Positions 44,178 to 56,334 of a stretch of DNA of 64,000 bases are shown here, piece after piece; the stretch's first letter is position 1; each line of letters begins with the position of its first letter. The stretch is from Neolentinus lepideus HHB14362 ss-1. Lineage: Eukaryota; Basidiomycota; Agaricomycetes; Gloeophyllales; Gloeophyllaceae. Position numbers and translations under genes: made by a program. A model generated the notes under the pieces. That model worked only from the letters and a program-made list of their open reading frames with translations, was not told where the DNA came from and made no database searches. Location of the stretch: the NCBI GenBank assembly GCA_001632425.1, contig KV425562.1, positions 359,975-423,974 of the forward strand. Direction: 5' to 3'.

Positions 44178-46550
44178 ATGTTCACTGTCCTCATCTTCAC
44201 GCTTGCCATCCTATGGCAAAGCGTACATGCGTTCCAGCTCTATCCCGACACTGGAGTCGTGATCGTATCCAACAATGACTTGGATCCGTCAAATCCCAAC
44301 CGCGCTAGTGCGCTGTACTTGAAAAGTTCATTCGGCTGCATGCAGGCATATCAAGCATGCGCGCAACTCCAGGAGACCTTGCTTCCTGCACCTAATGCGA
44401 CAGGCCTCACGTCCGCCAACTTGACGACAGCACTGACCTCCGGGACCCACGGGCTCGCCATCAACTCTGCCCAGAGAATATGGATGGCAGGCGCAGGCAA
44501 GTACGCGATGGTTAAATTGTTCGATATACATCTGACGAGCACTCTAGCACCCTACGAATGTGCCGTCTTCTCGCCTGACATCAGTTTGGCGTCTAAATCC
44601 GGTTCGCAGTCGGCAACAGATTTGGGTGAAGAGCTGCCCGTTCTGTGCACTAACACCGCACCTCCCATGCAGCGGAACTCTACATTGCAGGACAGTTCTT
44701 ACCAGATCCAGCTTTCCACGAACACCGCAGGCACGCTGATCGGATTCAGAGACCAGTTTTCGTTCAAATTCCTTGGTGTGAAGTATGCTGAATCCACCGC
44801 TGGATTGGGAAGGTTCGAGCCCCCTGTTGCGCTGCAATTGGGGCCCAGCATGGTCAGGACCGCTTTTGAGTACGGCTCTATATGCGCGCAGGTAAGCACA
44901 GGGCAGATTCGGCTGGGTGGATTCTTCTTTGTCTGATGATAGATTTCTGTACCAGCCACCAGACGCTGATAACGGACACCTAGTCTATTCCGGCGAAGAT
45001 TGCTTACAGCTCAACGTCTTCACGCCAGTTGTCAACACCGGCTTGTCCGCGAGCGCTGGTACTGCGAAGCTCCCTGTAATGTTCTATAGTCCGTTCAGTC
45101 ATCTCATCTTTCTCTGTGAGGATGTTGATACAATGGCTTGACTGTAGTCCACGGTGGCGGCCTCAATACCGGGGACAGCGGGCCATTCCCTTTTAACATG
45201 ACAACGGATGGTTACGTCGGGCCGTCCATATCGAATATGCTCGATGGGACGAATATGGCGTCGTATGGGGGTGTGGTTGTCGTCACGATCAATTACAGAC
45301 TCAATGCGCTTGGGTGGTTCAATGCGTCCAACGCCGCGCTAAAGGATGCGCTTCTTGCATTGCACTGGGTGCAGGATAACATTGTGGCTTTTGGTGGCGA
45401 CGTACGTTGCAGGTTTGCTCTTTGGAAACTCCATGTCTTGATGGAGTGTTTCGCAGCCCACAAGGGTCCTCATTTTCGGAGAATCGGCTGGTGGCACGAT
45501 GGTAAGATATCTACTAGGTACTAATCCGAAGTACACAGAGGGACTCTTCAGTGCGTCCGCCTTTAATCTTGTCTTCATCTAGGACTTCATCGAATAATTG
45601 AATTGTTAGGCTCCGCCATCCTTGAGTCCGATTTCGGTCAAAGCACGCCCTTCACGCCCCCTTCTTACGTCTTCAACACGTCGCTCACCCTTGCCAAAAA
45701 CCTAGGCTGCGCGCCAAACAGCAGTAGCAGTCTCACTGCTTCAGTCATAAGCTGTATGCAATCGCTGCCTGCATCTTCTCTCTCACTCGCTTCATATAAT
45801 CTCGGAGTCTCGTGGAACATCGTCATCGATGGGGACTATGTTCTCACTGACATTGCATCGAGCATTCAGGACGGCGTCTACGCCCGCGTGCCGACAATCT
45901 GGGCGAGCAATCAGTGTGAATGGTGTTATTTCATGCCGACTACCATATCTCCCGCCTCGCCGCCGTCGGTGTTCCCGGATAGTTTGAGTCAGTTACTCAA
46001 TCAGACACAGGCTCAGATTCTCCTGAACGCCTCCAGTCTGAGCGAGAACTATCCGTACCGAACCGCTGCTGGGGTGGACGGGATATCAGGCGCTGTACTA
46101 CAGTTGGGCCAGCTGATGACTGACTGGGACGTTCATTGCCCGATGGTCTATCTCTCGTCTCTAGAAACGAACACCACGAACCCGCGTAACTCCTACAAAG
46201 TGGAATTCGGAGTCGGCCTTGGCTCGCCACTGACCCCGAATCCAGCGACGTGTCCAGGTCAAGTCTGTCATGCAGATGAATTATATTGGGTCTTCGCGTC
46301 AGCGGAGCTGGATAACGTCTACCAGCCGCTGACTATGGAGCAGGTTGAGGTAACCAGAGACGTAGTGAGCAGATGGACGAGTCTTGCCAGGGACGGAACG
46401 CCGAATTATCCAGGTGCCACTCTCGAGTGGCCGGTTTACACCGGCGATAATGAAGTCGTAATCAACTGGACGACGACCATCCAGCCTTATAGAGTCGAGC
46501 AGTGCGACTTCTTGCAAAGTGAATTGGGTTTAGCCTTTAGGGGGCCGTAG
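44178..46550 (+). CDS. Secreted type-B carboxylesterase, copy 2
   Basis: Intact paralogue of the preceding gene. It hydrolyses ester bonds outside the cell; the substrate is unknown, plausibly lipid, sterol or plant-wall esters. Seen: signal peptide MFTVLIFTLAILWQSVHA; GFRDQFSFKFLGVKYAES; GEDCLQLNVFTP; VHGGGLNTGDSG (oxyanion hole); FGESAGGTMVRYL (nucleophile Ser); WASNQCEWCYF (acid region); CHADELYWVF (His). Many N-glycosylation sequons (NTT, NQT). Introns lie at the same positions as in copy 1. The first (44497-44547, 51 bp) begins GCAAGT and needs a GC-AG splice to keep frame (AGA|APYECAVF). The stop is TAG 46548-46550. The two copies keep about the same exon lengths, which points to local tandem duplication. 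Confidence 0.92.
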
Positions 46551-47071
46551 GCTGCAGATATGAACCAGATTTCTTTACTTATGCTCCCATGCGACTTCGA
46601 AATTCATCGCCAGTGTCGCTGCAGCTGGAATACTGTCTCATCGGAATAGTGATTCGGCAATGCAATGATTGACGCAGAAGGATTGCGCCGCTCGCAAGGA
46701 TTCCAGGACATGTAAATCGTATCGCTTTCCTTAATGTTTTCGGTTTCTTGTTTCCTGCTGTTCACGTCTACATCGTATCACGTTATTCATCACCGGCGCG
46801 TTTTCTAAGCACGTATGCTCCTCGAAGAATATCTTCATCCCCGTTTCTGGAGGTGCTGGCTGACATAGCTGACATGCACGATCCACGCAAGTTATCGGCT
46901 CACGGTTGCTGGCAGGGATGGCTTCGATATCTCGCTGGATCGCCGACCGCTCGTCAGCCGCCCGGACGAGTTGTGTATTAAAGGGTGGCGAAGAATACTC
47001 TGACAATTCATCCCACTTTTCCCTTCTCTCTTCCGAGCTACTTACTTGTCTCTAGGGCCATCGAGTGCAAC
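46551..47071. other. Intergenic between esterase and oxalate decarboxylase
   Basis: Only short frames. The last 100 bases are presumably the promoter of the oxalate decarboxylase gene. Confidence 0.35.
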
Positions 47072-48960
47072 ATGGTCAAGCTTGCTACTTCTCATATACT
47101 CTTAGCTATTGCGGCCTGTGTCTATGGCGTGCCCGCGCCCACTGGTACATCGACAAGTTCAGCAGCTCAAGGAAGTCCGACTGTGCCCTATGCGAGTGGT
47201 AATCCGAACTACCCACTCTGGAACGACACGATCGGCTATACCCCAGAACCCATTCGAGGAAAGCTGGGCGCAAATATCCTTGGCTCCCATAATGTTCCAA
47301 TGTAAGCTATCAGCACCCTCCTCGTTCCTCCAACACTCAAGAGACGTATACTGCTTACAGTGCCAAGGAGAATCCGGATTTGCTAGCTCCTCCTACGACC
47401 GATAATGACAATGTGTGAGTTTCTTGAGCATAAATTTCCCCTTACAAACATTTATGTGCGATGTCATCACTGCCCGGATGAACGCTAAATGGCCATTCGC
47501 CCTGAGCCACAATCTCCTGAAGACCGGTGGATGGGCTCGTCAGCAGAACGGTATGCATCCTGTAACTTATCTACAGTCTGTATGGCTCACTCACTTTGGC
47601 CCTAGTGAACGAGATGCCTATTGCCAAAGAGATCGCCGGAGTGAACATGAAACTTGTTCTGGTGCTATCCGGTGTGCCCACAGCGCTTTCTGGGGACTAG
47701 ACCATGAATGCTTATGTCCCGCATTACAGTGAACTGCACTGACATACAAGTGCTGAGGTGATTATCGGTCGGCTCTTTCACGCGGACGGTGGTATTGACG
47801 CTCTGATGTTTTTAGTGGTCGTACGTCCTCAAGGGGTCTATGCAAGTTACCGCGGTCAATTCAGATGGTCAAAACTATCTCGCAACAATTGTACACACGT
47901 GTGGCTATCCGTTCATAGTCGCTCCATTAATACCCTTCCACAGAACGCAGGTGATCTGTGGTACTTCCTGCCTGGTGTCCCGCACTCCCTTCAGGCAACC
48001 GCGGATGATCCTGAAGGCGCAGAGTTCTTATTGGTAAGTGATGCAAAACCACGACACTTAAGATGAACATTCTGATTACACATATATAATCTCACAGGTA
48101 TTCGACAACAGTACATTCAATGAAGGCTCGACTTTCCTGGTGAGTCCGCTCTGGTCTTGGCGTAGCACGCCTTTTAAGTTATCGTCCTTCTTTAGTTGGC
48201 GGACTGGCTCGCGCATGTATCGAAGGAAGTTGTTGCCAAGAACTTCCAGATGCCCATCTCCGCTTTCGACCACATCCCCGAGCACGAACTCTATATCTTC
48301 CCAAGCAGTGAGTCTTCCCCTTCCGTCTACCACCACCACATTACTAACAACATTTTCAATATAGATCCTCCTCCTGACAACCGCCAAGCCGTCGAAGATC
48401 CCTAAGGCCAGGTCCCTGATCCCTATACTTACAGATTATCGCGGGTGCAGCCGAAGCAATTGGAAGGCGGCACGGTGAAGATCGTGGACTCGACAACATT
48501 CAAAGTGTCAAAGATGATTGCTGTAGCGGAGGTTACCGTGGAACCAGGCGCGATGAGGGAGTTGCACGTAAGCTATCGATCTCATTCTTTTCGAAAGCAC
48601 ATTTCGTGATTATATTTTTACGGAATAGTGGCACCCCAATGAGCCTGAGTGGACCTTCTTCCTGTGAGTTGCTGAATACGGACATCAGGCTCGCTGTATG
48701 CTAATCTGGACTTAGGGAAGGAAATGCGCGCGTCACCCTGTTCGCAGCCGAAGCTAACGCCAGGACCTTCGATTATCAAGCTGGAGACATTGGTAGGTCA
48801 GATCTATCCTTGTATGTATAGGTTCGGAGGTCTCTACCGAGGTTGCAAATCCTAGACAAGGAGTCACATGGGTCTTTCTTCCACGGCAGCGGCAGGACCT
48901 TGCACTTCTATCCTCAAAGGCAAGCTCCACTATATTTTGCATGACAAAAACTATAGGTGG
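47072..48960 (+). pseudogene. Broken oxalate decarboxylase (bicupin)
   Basis: Relatives are secreted Mn-dependent bicupins that convert oxalate to formate and CO2 in wood-decay fungi. Seen: signal peptide [153 protein letters not shown] (cupin-2 metal site, in part). Damage: near 47655 the frame shifts just before the cupin-1 metal motif, so its HxH...E is lost; TAA at 48403-48405 replaces the usual Gln after VEDP; the acceptor before KWPFAL reads CG rather than AG; and after FDYQAGDIG (about 48794) the usual C-terminal block cannot be found. Together these make a pseudogene. The 3' limit is approximate. Confidence 0.8.
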
Positions 48961-49808
48961 AAGGATTTGCACGTATAGTACCCGACAGCTGTGGTTTCGT
49001 AGCTGTAGAGCCAAATGATGACAACTACAATCGTACCTACTCGTCCTCACTGTAACTACTATACCGCAGGCGTTCCGAGTAGTAGGTACTGTTGTTCTGT
49101 GCAATTTCAGCGAGTACACAGACGCCATCTTTGGAAGGAGCATTGCCTAATCCGGCCGAGTTGCATCATCTGCCGAGTATTAGCCTCTTTCAAACTACAC
49201 GAACAATATTTATTTTTGAGACTGTCAACTCATGGTTTCAAGACTATGCCTCTTGATCTACCTCATCTCCGACACCAATCCGAAGGACCAAGTTCTTTGC
49301 GTCGATGTTATTATTCTTCGTTTACAAAAACATTGAAATCCTCCGAGTGCCAAGCGTAAAGAACTTCCCAGGTGAATCCACGATGTGACAGCCAGTCAAT
49401 ACATCGGCTGATATATCCTTGTTCTGCATTGTGGGATTTCCTGGGCACGACAGGCAAACAAAGCTTAAGCACTACTTGTCTTCCACTATTGATTCAGAAT
49501 AGGGCATAAATTGTGATTCAGGGTGTGTATCCGTTGCTCTTGTACGCATATTTTGCTCAGGCTGAGCGGAAGCATTCTAAAATTAGGCCGCTCGGGCTTG
49601 AAATCGAGTTACGATCTGTTACGATCTTATTCTGTCGCGCGCTTAGGAGCGCTGTGATGGTCGATTACAACAACCACCCCCCAATGGTCTGCCACTGACC
49701 TTGCTCTCGTCTCTCCCTCTCCCTCACACCTGGCCCTCTGTGTCTCTTGTGACCTGCCGTCATATGTTGACAGTCCAGCAAGTGAGGTCTGTGCCGCCGG
49801 TAATATCA
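48961..49808. other. Intergenic between oxalate decarboxylase remnant and BTB gene
   Basis: Plus-strand frames here do not match the missing decarboxylase C terminus. No gene, repeat or RNA was recognised. Confidence 0.35.
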
Positions 49809-51074
49809 ATGTCGAATAGTTTCTTGCGTGACAGCATGCTCCGTCTCTCTATACCCACTCGGGATGCGTCCTATTATATGTCAGATGGTAATACGGTGCT
49901 ACTGGTGGAGAATACTTTGTTTAGGGTGCGCCGTGCGTTTACTGTCTGATGAACTGACTGTTGAACGGGTGCACGTGGCTTACAGGTGCATCGATCCAAC
50001 TTGATGAAGGATGGCTCGACATTCGATACCCTATTTTCCTTACCTTCAGAAGGCACCAATCCAAGCCCTGGTGCCGCAGCACCTACCGTCGGAGGTACGG
50101 TAGCGGAGGGAGAGTCCGACGACAACCCTATACGCCTGCAGGGAGACTCGGCTGACGAGTTCCGCGCCCTGCTCTGGGCGCTCTACGCTCTGTACGCAGC
50201 CACTGTTCTCTTCGCAATGTATAACTCTTGAGACTGGACTGGTCACAGCCCGCATGAGCTCATGATTGCCACAACCCCCGACGCCAATCCTGTTCTTCTT
50301 TTCAATCTCGCTCGAATTACACACAAGTACCAGTTCAAGTCGCTTCTGAGCTGGGCCCTCTCTGTTCTGGTCATCTATTATACCCGCACCGGAGCATTCG
50401 ATACCCTGTCCAGCGCCTCTGACACCGTGTCGGAACTCACCGACGCGCAACCGTCTCCGTACTCTTGTGGCCCAACGCTCGTGCAACTGACGGAGCTGGC
50501 CGCGCTATGTGAATGCACAGACCTGCTGGAGGCTACCATCAAGAAATGGAGAGAGCAAATCCGGGACGGAAAGGATGTCGCCATTGCTCTTGGGATGGCG
50601 GAGCGGCTGAACATCCGGCCCCTGCTGGGACTATCGTATAACGCAATGCTCTTGAAGGGACGTGCTGCCTGGGACTCTGAACCTCTCCTCAGTCCTCAAC
50701 AGCGCATTCGGCTCCTTTCCGGGCACTATGAGCTCTCACAGCTGTGGGAGAAGTTACCTATGAACCCTCCCGTGCTGTCGCACAGCGTCAAATGCTCATC
50801 GCCCCCGCGGTGCAGCAAGGCATGGGCGGCACTGTGGAAGAGCGTGCTTGAGAAGGGCTCGCAGATCGTGCCTACAAGATATGCCGACGTCCTGGGCAAG
50901 TTAACGGTGGCGGAAGGGATCGTGAAGACGTTGTTGGATATGGTTGGGGCTGGCTCACAGGAGTCTGGTCTTTCGATTGCGATGTGCTGTAAAGAGAATG
51001 CTTTGGCTGCGACGAGCCTGAAGAGAAAAGAGATTGAAGAGGGATTGGCAGAGCATTTCAAGGACGTGCGGTAG
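49809..51074 (+). CDS. BTB/POZ domain protein
   Basis: A 382-residue protein with an N-terminal BTB/POZ domain of the type greatly expanded in agaricomycetes (possible Cullin-3 adaptors; function unproven). Seen: YYMSDGNTVLLVENTLFRVH opens the domain, then HRSNLMKDGSTFDTLFSLP, a Pro/Gly loop, NPIRLQGDSADEFRALLWAL and LARITHKYQFKSLLSWAL. The C-terminal half is helical (LTELAALCECTDLLEA). Exons 49809-49925, 49986-50191, 50249-51074; lengths sum to 1149 nt, in frame. No zinc finger, kelch or MATH domain is attached. Confidence 0.85.
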
Positions 51075-51233
51075 TCCCAAGTGGACGTAGCTCGATAGTG
51101 TACATTTTTGGTGCTCTTGGTGCTAGCATAGCAGACTCTCTTTCTTGATCAATGCAGACATTCTCTAATGGTACACAGGTAGTAAAGTACAAGCACAGGG
51201 AAGAATAGCGATACAAACAAGGTACAAGATGCA

Positions 51234-51928
51234 TTATGTCTTCCGACTGCGAGTCTTCCTTCTCGTGGCTGGCTTCTGTCCGGGACCCGTCGTAGAAATG
51301 CTGTCCGTGTTCCTGCCGTCCGAGGGCGGCTGAGGTGGTGGGATATGCGCTAAGGACTTTCTTCGGGAGTCGAAGTCTCCAGAGGTTGCTCTGACATGAC
51401 TGCGATAGGTGGAGCTAGTAGCGATGGGCTGTCCTATCGGGATGGCCATCAGGCTTTGCAGGATAACGTCGAGATCGCCGGATACAGGTTTTGGCTGAGT
51501 CTCTATTCGAGATCCGCGAGACGCTAGTTGCTCGAAACGCTCGTCCTCCCCCAGCTGATCGACTGCTGCGCGAAGCTTTGCCATGACCTGCTCATGCAGC
51601 TCTGGATCAGCCAGTGATATCAGCACCCCAGAAATAAAAGAAATGCCATCCTGCACTCACGTCGCTCCTCGGCTTGTGTCTTAGGTTTGGGCAGCTTCGG
51701 ATCCTCATTCGCCAACCGCTCGGCCTCGCTCATCTCGTCAAGCGCGAGCACCCCTTGCATCTTCTTATCCCAGGTCTCGTCGTCGATTTCCCAATCGGAC
51801 GGGCTTGTCTCATCAGGATCATACTTGGTGCCCAGCGATGAGGCCGGTGAGGGCGTACGGAAGTCGGGGAGGATGTAGGGCGTCTGGGCAGGAAATTCGG
51901 CCGTTGGGACGGGCGAGGAGCCGGACAT
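51234..51928 (-). CDS. Hydrophilic protein of unknown function
   Basis: Not recognised. The product is 211 residues from two exons (51928-51661, intron 51660-51602, 51601-51234; 636 nt, in frame). It begins MSGSSPVPTAEFPAQTPY, has an acidic helical stretch (SEAERLANEDPKLPKP), then QLHEQVMAKLRAAVDQLGED, and ends in a basic tail (PATRRKTRSRKT). There is no signal peptide or membrane segment. It faces RNR1 head-to-head with 560 bp between the ATGs, a region that carries ACGCGT boxes, so the two may share cell-cycle control. Confidence 0.75.
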
Positions 51929-52048
51929 GACAAAGGACCCCTGTGTTACCGACAGTGACTCTTGTTGACTCGGATGATGACCAGGAGGATGAGAATAGAA
52001 CAGATTATGAAATGAGCGTCGGGTCTTATACGATCAGAATCAACAAGG

Positions 52049-52595
52049 ACGCGTCGAGGACAAATACACGCGTAATTAGCGCGTGTTTTGCGTCGATAAC
52101 ATGCGTAATCCGGGGATTTCGGGATTCTGGGTTATCTGCAGACAATTCAGTAAAATCGCTCTTGACTGGGACAATCACGGTCGAAAAATTATAAGAAGAC
52201 AGTAATACGTACAATAGTTACTCTCTGACGTGGGTATGAGATATTGAAGCAAATGCAGCTTCGATTAGAGAATTGTAGCAATTTCAAAGGCGCAGATAAC
52301 CCGAAATGTGAAACGTGTAATTTAAAGTCTCACGTGTAAATATGGAATGTTGATGCTTAGTCACGAACGCGCCCCTTTAAACCGCGACGCGTTCTGCTTT
52401 TTACCTTACCACCCGCCCACCACCACTACCCTCATCTACAGGCCTCTATCACTGTTCTCGCGTCCACTATACTTTACGCGATATCACCATGGCCTACGTA
52501 TTCAAGCGAGGTATGTTTCCTGCCAGTCTAGAATTGCTTCATGTGTTGATTTTCGGCAAATTTAGACGGGTAAGTCGAGGGTCTACAAGACGCGT
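52049..52595. promoter_or_regulatory. ACGCGT (MCB-like) cluster at the RNR1 5' end
   Basis: ACGCGT occurs at 52049-52054, 52068-52073, 52387-52392 (upstream) and 52590-52595 (in the second intron), with further near-matches (AGCGCGT, AACGCGCC, GGCGCGT). ACGCGT is the MluI cell-cycle box bound by MBF in yeasts, and ribonucleotide reductase is a classical MBF target. Binding here is inferred from motif and gene identity only. Confidence 0.6.
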
Positions 52596-55500
52596 TAGGC
52601 GCGTTTTATTTCGCGTTGAATACTGATTGATGGCCGCGTCTGTATCGTGTAGACGTAAGGAGCGTGTGCAGTTCGACAAGGTTCGCGTTCTGTCGCTGTT
52701 CCGTCGCACATAATCATCTTTATTCACCGTCGTTCTAGATCACTGCCCGGATATCCAAGCTCTGTTATGGTCTCGACCCTGTACACGTTGACTCGATCGA
52801 GTAAGCTAGTAGTTATGACATGACACAACATTGCTCATCATTGCCGATGTCAGGGTCGCGCAGAAGGTTATCGCGGGTGTCTACCCTGGGGTAACGACTG
52901 TCGAACTCGACGTACGTTATGCCTCCATGGCACGTGGATCATATTTGACATTGTCGTCAGAACCTTGCCTCTGAGACTGCTGCCTACCTTACTACCAAGC
53001 ACCCAGACTATGCTATCCTAGCTGCACGGATCGCTGTGTCCAACCTCCACAAGGAGACTAAGAAGAACTTCTCAGATGTAATCAAAGACTTGTATGAATA
53101 TGGTATGGACACTTATACTTTCTCATGAGATGGTTGCTGACGTTCGTCCTAGTGAATCCTAAAAACGGTCGGCCCGCGGGTATGATTTCTAAGGAGACCT
53201 ACGACGTTATAATGCAGAACGCTGCACTCCTTGATTCATCTATCATCTATGAACGTGATTTCACCTACAACTTGTTCGTCGTCACATTGTTTGTGTGATG
53301 TGTTATGGTCTTGATGTTTTCTCTTTCAGCTTCGGCTTTAAGACCCTCGAGCGGTCCTACTTGCTGAGGATCAACAATCGTATCGCCGAACGTCCCCAAC
53401 ACATGCTCATGCGTGTCGCTGTTGGTATCCATGGCGCCGATGTGGAGCGCGCCATAGACACCTACAACATGATGTCCCAGCGTTATTTCATCCATGCCTC
53501 GCCTACCCTCTTCAACGCTGGCACCCCGAACCCTCAGCTCTCCTCGTGCTTCCTTGTTTGTATGAAGGATGACTCCATTGAAGGGATCTATGATACCCTG
53601 AAGAATTGTGCTATGATTAGCAAGACCGCGGGTGGCATTGGTTTGAGCATTCACTGCATTCGCGCTACTGGGTACGCCGTTGCTGTTTCTGACGCGGGCT
53701 GATAGCTAATGGCAAGGTAGCTCGTATATTGCGGGCACGAATGGTTACTCCAATGGTATCATCCCAATGCTTCGGGCGTACGATGCTACAGCCCGTTACG
53801 TCGACCAGGGTGGCAACAAGCGTCCTGGTGCCTTTGCTATCTACCTGGAGCCATGGCACCCTGACGTCTTCGATTTCCTCGACCTAAGGAAGAACCACGG
53901 AAAGGAGGAAGTTCGTGCTCGTGATCTCTTCTATGCTCTCTGGATTCCAGACCTCTTGTGAGTGCAGTCGGTTTCGGTATGCGTTCCTATGTCTCATGCT
54001 GTGTCTAGCATGAAGCGTGTCAAGGCCAATGGTAACTGGACTTTGATGTGCCCCAACGAGGCGCCTGGTCTGCATGAAGTCTACGGTGAAGAATTCGAGA
54101 AGCTCTACGAAAAGTACGAGAACGAGGGCCGTGGCAGGAAGACCATGCCTGCTCAGAAACTGTGGTATGCCATCTTGGAAGCCCAGATCGAAACGGGCGG
54201 TCCATTTATGGTCTACAAGGATGCTGCCAACAGTGAGTGATCTTAGTCTTGCATTTGACTTGCGCGTTGAGGACTATTCACTTTTCTAGGCAAGTCGAAC
54301 CAGAAGAACCTTGGTACTATCAAGTCTTCCAACCTGTGCACAGAGATTATCGAGTACTCTTCTCCTGAGGAGACAGCTGTCTGCAATCTGGGCTCTCTGG
54401 CTCTTCCCTCGTTCATTGTCGACGGCAAGTACGATTTCCAGAAGTTGCATGATGTTGCCAAGGTGCTTGCGTACAACCTCAACCGCATTATCGACGTCAA
54501 CTACTATCCCATACCGGAGGCGCGTCGCTCGAACATGCGCCATCGTCCCATTGGTCTCGGCGTCAACGGTCTTGCGGATACTTTCATGGCGCTGCGCATG
54601 CCGTTCGACTCGGATGAGGCGAGGCAGCTGAATATACAGATCTTCGAGACGATCTACCATGCTGCGCTCGAGACTAGCAGTGAGATTGCGGAGCGCGATG
54701 GCCCGTATGAGACTTGGGAGGGCAGTCCTGCGCAGCAAGGACAGCTCCAGTACGACATGTGGGGTGTTACCCCGACTGATCTGTGGGACTGGGCGAGCTT
54801 GAAGGAGCGCATTGCCAAGACTGGCTTGAGGAACTCGCTCCTCCTTGCGCCTATGCCCACTGCCTCCACGAGTCAGATCTTGGGCTTCAACGAGTGCTTC
54901 GAGCCTTACACTAGCAACATTTACACTCGTCGTGTCCTGTCTGGTGAATTCCAGGTCGTCTGCCCCTGGCTTCTCAGGGAGCTTGTCGACCGCAAACTCT
55001 GGGACGACCAGATGCGGAACCGCATCATTGCTCATAACGGCTCTATCCAGCACATCCCCGAGATACCTGACGATCTCAAGAAGATCTACAAGACGGTCTG
55101 GGAGATCAGTCAAAAGAAGATCCTAGACATGGCGGCGGACCGCGGTGCCTTTATCTGCCAGAGCCAGTCGCTGAACGTCCACCTGCAGTCGCCGACCATG
55201 GGCCAGCTCACGAGCATGCACTTCTACGGCTGGTCGAAGGGCCTGAAGACGGGCATGTATTACCTCCGGACGAAGCCGGCGTCGCAGGCTATCCAGTTCA
55301 CTGTTGACCACAGCGTCCTCCAGGAGGCGAAGAAGAATCAGGCAGAAGGCCGTACCGCTGCCCAGGTCAAGCCCGTCAATGGTATTTTGACCCCTCCCTC
55401 GCCGTCGCCGTCGCCAGAGCGTACTACTGCTAGGGCGGATCTTGGCTCCGCGCTGGTCAACACAGTGACCGTCAAGGAGGAAGAGGAACCTATTGCTCCT

Positions 55501-55698
55501 GCACCTGTTGCGGAGACTGCCCTCCCAGTCGCCGAGCCTTCTTCGGTCGATGGTCTAGACGAGCGGACGCGTAAGGCGGCTGAAACCGACCCCGAGTTCG
55601 CTGCTGCCCTGCGGAGACAGCAGGAGAGGCAGTTGGAGGAGGCCAAGCTCCTCTGCTCTCTAGAGAACAAGGAGGCCTGCGTCATGTGCTCTGGTTAA
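52489..55698 (+). CDS. RNR1: Ribonucleoside-diphosphate reductase large subunit
   Basis: Class Ia ribonucleotide reductase R1, which makes dNDPs from NDPs with a small radical subunit in the cytosol. Seen: N-terminal ATP cone ([17 protein letters not shown]); SSCFLVCM with the first redox cysteine; [11 protein letters not shown]; active-site [14 protein letters not shown] with the second redox cysteine; [23 protein letters not shown] with the tyrosine pair for radical transfer; and the C-terminal swinging-arm CVMCSG. About eleven exons, all GT-AG. Exon 2 is only 4 nt (ACGG, 52566-52569), needed to restore GRKER. ATG 52489 gives MAYVFKR. The Pro/Ala/Glu-rich linker before the last cysteines (from about 55340 on) is rather long. 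No disabling change found. Confidence 0.97.
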
Positions 55699-56334
55699 GG
55701 AGTCATGATGGTGTGCATGTTATTATATAGATCATCCAGTTTCCTTTGCTTTCGCATCGTTGGTTTCGCGTCTCGTCCCTCGTCTTTCCTCTGTAGCTGT
55801 GTTGTATCGATCCTATTACCTACGTATATGTCATCCCGTATAGCTCGTCTGTGTACTTCTACTCACTATCATCCTTGTCGCAAATTTAATGCAACCAATT
55901 CCTCCCGGGTACTGTTCCGTGCATTCTGAGTTGCTTGAAGTGGTCGACCGAGCCATTTAAAATAAGATTACGAATAGTTACAGGGTTGGACTGTTGTCCA
56001 CTCCAGTTGACACATACGTTTAGGATAATACGGAGCACAGTTACAGAGCTAGATGTTACATATCTACCCTGCCTAGGGATACCGAAGTCCGAATACACGA
56101 TCTACGAAGAGCACGGATGTGAAGGATTAGCCTGCTTGGGCATGAGCCGATATAAACATAAGATATGTGCAAGAAGTGAGCCGACTGGACTGAAGTTGTT
56201 AGAGGTCGTCAATGGATGATTAAGATACAGCAATGAATAAATATGCATGATGGGAGTGTCCGTTCCGATACAACATGAGTATCTGGATGATCCATGTTCC
56301 TTGGAGAATATGTCCGGTGTTGTATGTCCTGGGT
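55699..56334. other. Convergent 3' region between RNR1 and the secreted unknown gene
   Basis: No gene or repeat recognised. The region holds the 3' ends of two convergent genes. Confidence 0.4.

Noticed and set aside
53265..53654. 129-codon minus-strand frame
   Set aside because: Antisense to RNR1 coding sequence, with no independent evidence.
54286..55113. 275-codon minus-strand frame
   Set aside because: It is the antisense shadow of the highly conserved RNR1 coding exon.
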